A DNA stretch of 64,000 bases from Prochlorococcus marinus str. MIT 9301 (lineage in GTDB: Bacteria; Cyanobacteriota; Cyanobacteriia; PCC-6307; Cyanobiaceae): the NCBI RefSeq assembly GCF_000015965.1, contig NC_009091.1, positions 868,001-932,000 of the forward strand, in the 5' to 3' direction. The translations under genes and the position numbers were made by a program. How positions within the stretch are numbered: position 1 is the stretch's first letter; every line of letters starts with the position of its first letter. Below, piece after piece: positions 55,652-61,852 of the stretch. Below the pieces are notes generated by a model. The model saw only the letters and a program-made list of their open reading frames with translations. It did not search any database and was not told the DNA's origin.

Positions 55652-55820
55652 AACAAATTAAACTTTTAATTTTACTAATTAAAATAAAAAACAATAGTTT
55701 AATTGTATTGAAAAATAATTAATAAATTATTTCCTTTCTTCTTTTCGTAGATATTTAATTTATGTAAGATTTTCATGAACTCGAGAGGTTAGAATAACAA
55801 AAAAAGTATTATTTCAGAAT

Positions 55821-56225
55821 ATGGCTAGCCAAGATTATCTTATTGCAATAGCTTTAATTGAGCAAAACTTAGTAAGAGCAATGCCTCTTGGAGGTAAAGA
55901 AATTAAAGATAATTTAGAGGAATCAGAAAATTTCAAGAAACTTGGAGAAGAGGTAATTTTAAATCTTCTAATGAGAGTTTTTCAAAGAAGTGATGAGGGT
56001 GCTTTAAAAAGGGCTTCTGAAGAAAAAGGTTTGCTTCTTGTTCATATGCATCCTAAAAGAATGCAAAAAGAACTTCCATTCATTAAATCTGAATGGATAA
56101 GAGATGGAGATACACAACAGTTTCTAAAATACCTTGGAAATCTTTCAAAAGAAGTATGGACTGCATCTTTCATAAAATACAAAGGGATTGAATTTACTTC
56201 TATCTCGAAGAATGAGGAAATCTAA
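55821..56225 (+). CDS. Conserved hypothetical protein (134 aa)
   Basis: A soluble, helical protein (MASQDYLIAIALIEQNLVRAMPLGGKEIKDNL... GLLLVHMHPKRMQKELPFIKSEWIRDGDTQQFLKYLGNL). Unrecognised; no catalytic motif or membrane segment seen. It is preceded by a spacer of about 170 bp and converges with the peptidase S51 gene. Confidence 0.65.
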   Translation: MASQDYLIAIALIEQNLVRAMPLGGKEIKDNLEESENFKKLGEEVILNLLMRVFQRSDEGALKRASEEKGLLLVHMHPKRMQKELPFIKSEWIRDGDTQQFLKYLGNLSKEVWTASFIKYKGIEFTSISKNEEI

Positions 56226-56248
56226 AATATATTAAAAATATTTTCTTT

Positions 56249-56929
56249 TCAAAGAATTTCTTTCTTTACAATATTATTTTGCTTTGTAACTCTAAAGCAG
56301 TTTCTACCATTACCAAAATCAATTGAGGAATAGTCAAAATCATTTTTAATATGCAAGGCACAATTGCCCTCAATACATATACAAGTTTCAATAATTTCTC
56401 TCTGAATAACATCAAAAACGTAAGGTTCCCTCTCTTTCTCTTCATCGAAATGCGGGCAGGCAATTCCTTTAACGATGCCTAAGCAATCAATTATGGCTAA
56501 TTCATTAGCATAAGAATCAGTTATACCTTTATCAAACCAACAAATAGCCCCAGCACTTACACCACTCATTACAATTCCTTTTTCATAAGCATTTCGCAAA
56601 ATTTTATGTAAATTCCATTCTTTCCAAACAGCTAACATACTTTTTGTATTTCCTCCGCCAACATAAATGATGTCTTGAGTTGAAACTATCTCTTCTAAGT
56701 TTTCTGTCCTAGAAAAGAAATCAATATGGCTTGTTATACAATCAAGTTTAGAAAATGCTCTATAAAAATTTAATTTGTACAAACTACTATCACCAGAAGC
56801 TGTTGGAATAAAGCAAATTTTAGGTCTTTTTTTATTACTCAAAGAAACTATATATTTTTCAATTTCAAGAGAGCCTAATGATCGTCCAAACCCTCCTCCC
56901 CCAATTGCGACTATATTTTTACTAGGCAT
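56249..56929 (-). CDS. Peptidase S51 family protein (peptidase E / cyanophycinase-like)
   Basis: A 226-residue protein of the S51 family. The nucleophile elbow GVSAGAICW places Ser125 as catalytic residue; GGGNTKSML (91-99) and FIPTASGD (40-47) are family motifs. The short length points to dipeptidase E rather than cyanophycinase, which is longer. Likely substrate: Asp-containing dipeptides. Divergent from a GNAT gene 20 bp away. Confidence 0.83.
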   Translation of the reverse strand: MPSKNIVAIGGGGFGRSLGSLEIEKYIVSLSNKKRPKICFIPTASGDSSLYKLNFYRAFSKLDCITSHIDFFSRTENLEEIVSTQDIIYVGGGNTKSMLAVWKEWNLHKILRNAYEKGIVMSGVSAGAICWFDKGITDSYANELAIIDCLGIVKGIACPHFDEEKEREPYVFDVIQREIIETCICIEGNCALHIKNDFDYSSIDFGNGRNCFRVTKQNNIVKKEIL

Positions 56930-56949
56930 ATTAAATAATGGAGTTGTAT

Positions 56950-57420
56950 ATGAATTTAAGACAAATTACCATTAAAGATCAACTGGAATTAAAGAAGGTT
57001 TATTTTGATTCAATTCAATCTTTAGATGAAAAAATTTATAGTAAAGAACAAAAAAGAGCTTGGTCTAGCCAAGCTTGGAATAACCCAAATTTTGATAAGT
57101 CACTAATTAAAGGAAAAGGATGGCTTATAAGTAAACAAGGAATTATTATTGCTTTTGCAACAAGATATCCCACTGATAGAATTGCGCTATTTTACTGTAA
57201 AGCTAAATTCCAAAGAAAAGGATATGGGTCTAAGTTACTTAATAAATTAGAAGATGAAGCAAATAAAGAAGGTTTAGAATATCTTTATACTGAAGCGAGC
57301 TTAATAAGTTATGAATTATTTCTTAAAAATGAATGGAAAATTATACGTAAAGAAAAAGTCATTATAAATAACATTTTTTTTGAAAGATATAAAATGACTA
57401 AAATCATAAAAATTAATTAA
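56950..57420 (+). CDS. GNAT family N-acetyltransferase
   Basis: A 156-residue protein; residues 70-110 show the acetyl-CoA binding A motif (CKAKFQRKGYGSKLLNKLEDEANKEG), and YLYTEASLISYELFLKNEW forms the C-terminal motif. Acceptor substrate unknown. ATG at 56950 follows GGAG at a 6-base spacing; a nearby earlier ATG at 56938 would place that GGAG within the gene. Confidence 0.8.
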   Translation: MNLRQITIKDQLELKKVYFDSIQSLDEKIYSKEQKRAWSSQAWNNPNFDKSLIKGKGWLISKQGIIIAFATRYPTDRIALFYCKAKFQRKGYGSKLLNKLEDEANKEGLEYLYTEASLISYELFLKNEWKIIRKEKVIINNIFFERYKMTKIIKIN

Positions 57421-57430
57421 TTAATTAATA

Positions 57431-57751
57431 ATGTCTGACAAAAGCAAGGGATTAATTCTGATTCAAAGGGTTCTAATTTGGGCTTTATACTTTTTTTCAG
57501 GATTTATACTTTATTCAAACCAAGGTATTTTGCCTTCATTTATAATTACCTTCTCAAGAATTGTTTATCCATTATCTATTTTTTGGTTACAAATAAGAAT
57601 TAAAAAAAGAACCAATTTTCTGCCTATCGATTCAAAAATGACTACTTCTCAATTGTGGTTCAATTTATTACCCGTTATTGCGTCTCTATTAACTGTAATT
57701 TTTTCATTAACTAATTTAGTCTTGTATATCCTTGGAAAATTAATTAACTAG
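57431..57751 (+). CDS. Hypothetical membrane protein (106 aa)
   Basis: Three hydrophobic segments (VLIWALYFFSGFILYS, LPSFIITFSRIVYPLSIFWL, LWFNLLPVIASLLTVIFSLTNLVLYIL) with a basic loop (RIKKRTNFLP). Unrecognised. It lies 10 bp after the GNAT gene and is probably cotranscribed. Confidence 0.6.
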   Translation: MSDKSKGLILIQRVLIWALYFFSGFILYSNQGILPSFIITFSRIVYPLSIFWLQIRIKKRTNFLPIDSKMTTSQLWFNLLPVIASLLTVIFSLTNLVLYILGKLIN

Positions 57752-57869
57752 TAAATAAATTAATTACTATTTTTTAGCCTTAGAAATTTTCTCTCATAAA
57801 AAACATAATGTAAAGAAATTTGTCTTTTACCTATATTTGTTTAAATTTTAAATAGTAATCAATAAAATC

Positions 57870-58019
57870 ATGAAAAATATTTCATTAAAGGGAAATATTA
57901 ATTTTGATAAAAAAAAAGATATAAACGATTATGAATTATTCTCTTTAAAAATCACAGATACTTTATATAAAAAAGATATTGGAAAATTCCTTGAGACTCT
58001 CTCTTCTCACTTTATTTAG
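57870..58019 (+). CDS. Small hypothetical protein (49 aa)
   Basis: The ATG frame encodes a charged soluble peptide (MKNISLKGNINFDKKKDINDYELFSLKITDTLYKKDIGKFLETL...). Unrecognised. Codon use is similar to neighbours; size leaves uncertainty. Confidence 0.4.
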   Translation: MKNISLKGNINFDKKKDINDYELFSLKITDTLYKKDIGKFLETLSSHFI

Positions 58020-58110
58020 AAAAATATTCTTTTTCTGATCTTCAAATTCAAACAGTCCGATTAATAAATAAGTATTTGAGGGATAATGAGTAAAACTTAA
58101 GAATACTCTT

Positions 58111-58428
58111 ATGCAATTATTTCTTGCTGACTGCCAATTCCCAGATATCGAGAATCAAGTGAAAGCTTATCAATCATTTGTAGAAGCTTGGGAAAACGGT
58201 GAAATTGCAAAATCAGATAAAAAAGATAAATTTGAGATGTTATTTAGAGTTCATGCTCCGGGAGAGGGTAGAGTAGTTTGTTTATGTAAGGCTGAAGGTG
58301 ATAAAGAAATTTTCGAGCATTTTGCTCCATGGAGAGCCAAATTTGGCATTCATATGGAATTTACACCTGTAATAAGTTGTCAAAATGTTGTTGATTACCA
58401 TAAAGATTTGTTCAAAACTTTAGGATAA
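58111..58428 (+). CDS. DUF3303 family protein
   Basis: A 105-residue soluble protein of the DUF3303 family: N-terminal MQLFLADCQFPD, then a segment VHAPGEGRVVCLCKAEGDKEIFEHFAPWRAKFGIHMEFTPVI, which matches the family's ferredoxin-like fold. Function unknown; conserved in Prochlorococcus/Synechococcus. It appears monocistronic. Confidence 0.75.
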   Translation: MQLFLADCQFPDIENQVKAYQSFVEAWENGEIAKSDKKDKFEMLFRVHAPGEGRVVCLCKAEGDKEIFEHFAPWRAKFGIHMEFTPVISCQNVVDYHKDLFKTLG

Positions 58429-58451
58429 TTAGCTTAAATCTAAAATTTATC

Positions 58452-58631
58452 GTGAATAAACCTTTTTCCAATCTTATTTATAAAAAAAAAGATAGAAATT
58501 TTCCTCCTTCAAAAAATAAGCTTAAGAACGAAGAAAACGTCAAATCTAAACCATTAATAATATTTGGTTTTATCATCTCGTTAACTTCCATCTTTTTACT
58601 TTTATTCACCATTAATAATAAATTTGGATGA
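58452..58631 (+). CDS. Small single-span membrane protein (59 aa)
   Basis: A GTG-started frame: a basic N-terminal half (KPFSNLIYKKKDRNFPPSKNKLKNEENVKSK) and one C-terminal membrane helix (PLIIFGFIISLTSIFLLLFTI). A C-tail-anchored layout with the basic N terminus cytoplasmic. Family unknown. Confidence 0.5.
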   Translation: MNKPFSNLIYKKKDRNFPPSKNKLKNEENVKSKPLIIFGFIISLTSIFLLLFTINNKFG

Positions 58632-58643
58632 TATATGAGTAAT

Positions 58644-58679
58644 TAGAACTATTACCTGGGAACAAATATGTTCTATTAT
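58644..58679 (+). promoter_or_regulatory. Dyad plus -10 box upstream of the 38-aa gene
   Basis: GAACA (58660-58664) and TGTTC (58669-58673) form a dyad with a 4-bp gap. An extra half TAGAAC is at 58644-58649. A -10-like TATTAT (58674-58679) follows directly, so a bound regulator would cover the promoter. Confidence 0.4.
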
Positions 58680-58700
58680 TAATTAAAAATAACTAACTAA

Positions 58701-58817
58701 ATGGCGTTTAACGAAGGAGGGATGGCATCAGGCCTTCTTATTATCGCAGTATCAATAGTTTTTGCTGCTGGTTTTGGATTTTTAGTCTTGCATTTTGTAC
58801 CTGGAACTCCATTTTAA
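58701..58817 (+). CDS. Single-helix membrane protein (38 aa)
   Basis: The ATG frame encodes AFNEGGMASGLLIIAVSIVFAAGFGFLVLHFVPGTPF: one clean Gly/Ala-rich membrane helix and a short conserved-looking PGTPF end. Such tiny peptides in picocyanobacteria are often photosystem, cytochrome or NDH subunits, but I do not match it to a named one. A promoter and a dyad precede it. Confidence 0.6.
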   Translation: MAFNEGGMASGLLIIAVSIVFAAGFGFLVLHFVPGTPF

Positions 58818-58849
58818 ATTATCGAACGGAATTTGATTCACAAAATATC

Positions 58850-59119
58850 TCAAACATTAACAGTTTCTAAATCCTGCATTGGATTATCATCAGAATAAGA
58901 TTTCTTCTTTAATCGATATGCATAAACTAAAGATCCTAAAGCTATGGTACTAGTGGCAAAAATCCCCGAGATGAGTATCAAGGCAAAAAGACCTCCTATC
59001 AGTCCCCCTTTTAATCTAAGCAAATTTGATTTAATTAAAAGTATTGATAAAAAAACAATAGTAGCTTTTAGAGAAGAGATTTTCAAAAAAGTAAATGGAC
59101 TAAAAGGATTTAACAACAT
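58850..59119 (-). CDS. Hypothetical membrane protein (89 aa)
   Basis: Two hydrophobic stretches (LKATIVFLSILLI and LKGGLIGGLFALILISGIFATSTIALGSLVYAYRL) followed by a charged C-terminal tail. The second, glycine-rich helix is the clearer part; the true N terminus may be shorter than 89 residues. Unrecognised. Confidence 0.5.
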   Translation of the reverse strand: MLLNPFSPFTFLKISSLKATIVFLSILLIKSNLLRLKGGLIGGLFALILISGIFATSTIALGSLVYAYRLKKKSYSDDNPMQDLETVNV

Positions 59120-59171
59120 TTCTTTGGCGAAATAAAATTTATAAAGATTCTAAAAATAAATAATAAAAAAC

Positions 59172-59200
59172 GCATAAAAAAAGACTCAAATGAGTCTTTT
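59172..59200 (-). terminator. Intrinsic terminator of the minus-strand small gene
   Basis: AAAAGACTC (59179-59187) pairs with GAGTCTTTT (59192-59200) with a four-base loop. Read on the minus strand the stem is followed by a T-run (seven A on the plus strand). It fits termination of 59225-59362. Confidence 0.75.
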
Positions 59201-59224
59201 AAAATTCATGTTAAATATGAGGAT

Positions 59225-59362
59225 TTATGCATCAGGGTCAAAATTCTTTAGGTTTGGACCCGCCACAAGACCAACAAGACCAAAAAGGACTAAAGAACCA
59301 ATTCCAAAGCCTGCTGCCCATGGATTGAAACCACCTAAAGCAAAAGAAGCTAGTAAATTCAT
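59225..59362 (-). CDS. Small single-helix membrane protein (45 aa)
   Basis: From the ATG at 59362 the frame encodes NLLASFALGGFNPWAAGFGIGSLVLFGLVGLVAGPNLKNFDPDA: a small Gly-rich membrane helix with a conserved-looking NPW and an acidic end. The frame extends upstream, but the preceding residues are not membrane-like. A terminator follows. It resembles the class of small thylakoid proteins; not identified. Confidence 0.6.
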   Translation of the reverse strand: MNLLASFALGGFNPWAAGFGIGSLVLFGLVGLVAGPNLKNFDPDA

Positions 59363-59563
59363 GATTTTAAAACATAATATCTCCGAGTTAGCATACAGAT
59401 TTTTATGAAAAATATACCTATATTGAGACATTTCTTCGTAATTATTAGAATCGTTTAAATATCCCTTGATAAAAAATCCACAAAATTTTTATTATTTGTT
59501 TTATTATCTAGGCATTACAATTTTGCTGGCGCACTTTGAAACCATCAAAACTGTTTTTTTCTA

Positions 59564-59944
59564 ATGACTTCCAACTATACCTTTATTTATGATGGAGAAT
59601 GCCCATTCTGCAATCATTTTGCTGAGCTACTTGAGCTCAAAAGCAAGATAAATAATATTAAAATTCTTGATGGTCGTAAAAATTTAACTCTAATAAAATC
59701 CCTTTTAGAAAAAGGTTATGACCTAGATAAAGGAGCTATTCTCCTAAAAGATGAAGATATCTTTCATGGGGCAGATGCGATTAATACTATTTGCAAACAG
59801 ATAAATAAGCCCTCGAGTAGTTTACTTTTGTTACTTTCTAGAGTATTCAAATCAAATAAACGAACAAATGTGATATTCCCTTTTCTAGTCAGAGCCAGAA
59901 GATTCGCATTAATTTCAAAAGGCATACCAATATCTCTAGTTTAA
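59564..59944 (+). CDS. DCC-type thiol-disulfide oxidoreductase family protein (DUF393)
   Basis: A 126-residue thioredoxin-fold protein with the DUF393 signature YDGECPFC at residues 9-16 (CxxC at 13-16), followed by a family-type helix and the GADAIN.I region. The last residues form a basic/hydrophobic helix. Redox partner unknown. It has its own spacer of about 130 bp. Confidence 0.85.
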   Translation: MTSNYTFIYDGECPFCNHFAELLELKSKINNIKILDGRKNLTLIKSLLEKGYDLDKGAILLKDEDIFHGADAINTICKQINKPSSSLLLLLSRVFKSNKRTNVIFPFLVRARRFALISKGIPISLV

Positions 59945-60050
59945 AAATAAAAACTTTCTAAATATTAAATAACATATTTATAAGCTTCTGTATCAATAAA
60001 TGATAATTGATTATTTATTAGCTAGAACTAGGAATAATAACAAGTATTAA

Positions 60051-60236
60051 ATGATAGAAAACTTCAATCCCTTTATTTCATTGGGTGGTGATAACCAAAA
60101 AGTTAATCATATGGCTGAAGCAGCACTTGAAATGAATTTAACTTGTAATGATCTAAAGAAGGATTTAAATTTAACCGATGGAGATGTAGTGGATATGTTA
60201 CAACTAGTCATGGATAGGTTTAAAAATAGTAATTAA
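60051..60236 (+). CDS. Small hypothetical protein (61 aa)
   Basis: A soluble helical protein (ENFNPFISLGGDNQKVNHMAEAALEMNLTCNDLKKDLNLTDGDVVDMLQLVMDRFK). The second half may be a small helical DNA/protein-binding unit, but nothing definite. Unrecognised. Confidence 0.5.
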   Translation: MIENFNPFISLGGDNQKVNHMAEAALEMNLTCNDLKKDLNLTDGDVVDMLQLVMDRFKNSN

Positions 60237-60280
60237 GTTTTTTCTTTATCTATTACTCGCTATATATCTAATACTTTTTG

Positions 60281-60583
60281 ATGAAGACAGTACAAATTGA
60301 GTTTTCGAAATACGAATCAGTTAATTTTTTATGGTCTGAATTAATAGAAGATTACGGATTTGACAAAGCCAAAAAAATAGTTTCTCAAGCTATTGACTTA
60401 CAAAAAATGAATGGAACAAAAAATAACACAATGCCAATCATATTTTCAGGAACAGGAGGATTAGCTCTAATCCCAATTCAAATGCTAGAAAAAGAAGATT
60501 TTAAAATTAGTTGTAAAGATAACCAAGTTTTAATATTTAATCTAAAAAGAAAGTCATTTCAAATCTTAAATGAAGCAAACTAA
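60281..60583 (+). CDS. Conserved hypothetical protein (100 aa)
   Basis: A soluble protein (MKTVQIEFSKYESVNFLWSELIEDYGFDKAKKIVSQAIDLQK... MPIIFSGTGGLALIPIQMLEKEDFKISCK). The ATG at 60281 is chosen over a TTG at 60278. No family recognised. Confidence 0.6.
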   Translation: MKTVQIEFSKYESVNFLWSELIEDYGFDKAKKIVSQAIDLQKMNGTKNNTMPIIFSGTGGLALIPIQMLEKEDFKISCKDNQVLIFNLKRKSFQILNEAN

Positions 60584-60649
60584 TCTAAATTAGTAATTTC
60601 TCGATAAAGTCAAAATTACTTTATAGTCTATTAAAACAATTAATTGATA

Positions 60650-61366
60650 ATGACTTTTGAAGCGACCTACCTTGGATCAAATGGTTGGCTTATAAAATTT
60701 ACTAAAACCAATTTAATTATTGATCCTTGGCTCAAAGGAGATTTAATATTTCCTCCAGGTGAGTGGTTTTTTAAAGGATCATTAGAAGAAGAAATTTCAA
60801 TAGATAAAAAAATAGATATTATTTTATTAACCCAAGGATTACCTGACCACTGTCATGTTCCAACATTAGAAATGTTCAGAAAGGATATTCCTATAATTTG
60901 CCCTAAAAGTGCTATTGAAACATTAGAAAAAATTGGTTTTAGTCAAATTAAAATGCTCAAGCCAACTGAAAAGACTAATCAATTTAATTTAAGTTTTGAA
61001 GCCACTGCAGGAGCTCCAGTACCACAAATAGAAAACGGATATATTGTTAAAGATGACCAAAATAATGGTTTTTATATAGAACCCCATGGATATCTTGATG
61101 AAAATTTAAACAAACAAAATCTTGATGCAGTTATTACTCCTACAAAAAATTTAGAATTGCCTCTAGTTGGTTCTTTTGTAAAAGGTGCTGATGTAATACC
61201 TAAATTGATTAACAAATTCAATCCAAAATTTATACTTTCGAGTACCGTGGGAGGAGATGCAAAATATTCAGGTTTTTTAAATAATTTTATTTCAGTACAG
61301 GATTATGAAGAGGAATTAAATTGTAATCTTGTCGATCTAAAGAGTATGCAATCTATTATGATTTAA
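60650..61366 (+). CDS. Metallo-beta-lactamase-fold protein with altered metal motif
   Basis: A 238-residue MBL-fold protein: TYLGSNGWLIKFTKTNLIIDPWL at the N terminus and LSSTVGGDAKYSGFL near the end. The canonical HxHxDH is replaced: the matching stretch reads TQGLPDHCHVPTL, keeping DH but replacing the first two histidines by Gln and Leu. The second and later histidines are few. It may bind a different metal set or be inactive. ATG at 60650 is chosen over a TTG two codons earlier. Confidence 0.7.
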   Translation: MTFEATYLGSNGWLIKFTKTNLIIDPWLKGDLIFPPGEWFFKGSLEEEISIDKKIDIILLTQGLPDHCHVPTLEMFRKDIPIICPKSAIETLEKIGFSQIKMLKPTEKTNQFNLSFEATAGAPVPQIENGYIVKDDQNNGFYIEPHGYLDENLNKQNLDAVITPTKNLELPLVGSFVKGADVIPKLINKFNPKFILSSTVGGDAKYSGFLNNFISVQDYEEELNCNLVDLKSMQSIMI

Positions 61367-61436
61367 ATTGATCCAAAAAGATCTTTTACTTAGTCATTTA
61401 GCTTGAAAGTAAATCTATTTTAAAAGGAGTTCAAAA

Positions 61437-61802
61437 ATTCATTCATTTTTTATTAGCTCAATACTTTTATTAGCTTTAAATAGTAGTTATATGTGTGAGA
61501 ATTCAAAGCTTAATCTTGTGATGAGAAATAATATAAATGGTGACTTTTCAATAGTAGAAAAGATATCTGAGTTAAAGCCAGGAGCATTTATAAATATTAA
61601 TTGGAACGAAATAAAGCTTATGCTTCCGTACTCTCTAAGAAAAGATTATATTTCCTTTACAGATAAAAAATGGGACTGGAGGTACCAATTTAATAAAGAC
61701 GGATCTCCTGATATTAATAATCCTTCTTTATTCGAACTACTTCCTTCTGGAGAAGTTAAAGCACATTTTTGTCAATCAGAAGATAAAAATTCTAACTTAT
61801 AA
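61437..61802 (+). CDS. Hypothetical exported protein, probable ATT start
   Basis: The first ATG (61491) gives 103 residues, but the frame extends upstream with a signal peptide (HSFFISSILLLALNSSYMCENSK). No ATG/GTG/TTG is available before the in-frame TAA at 61410-61412. A perfect Shine-Dalgarno AAGGAG (61424-61429) sits 7 bases before ATT at 61437, so an ATT start giving 121 residues is the best explanation. The protein is then secreted; the domain WDWRYQFNKDGSPDINNPSLFELLPSGEV is unrecognised. Confidence 0.65.
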   Translation: MHSFFISSILLLALNSSYMCENSKLNLVMRNNINGDFSIVEKISELKPGAFININWNEIKLMLPYSLRKDYISFTDKKWDWRYQFNKDGSPDINNPSLFELLPSGEVKAHFCQSEDKNSNL

Positions 61803-61852
61803 TTTCAAAATAAATATTCTAGATTATTTAACTTCTGAACTTCTTTTTAAAG

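Noticed and set aside
58944-59135. 63-codon plus-strand frame
   Set aside because: Antisense of the minus-strand membrane gene; no independent support.
59190-59408. 72-codon plus-strand frame with Pro/Lys-rich sequence
   Set aside because: It is the antisense of the small membrane gene 59225-59362 and spans its terminator.
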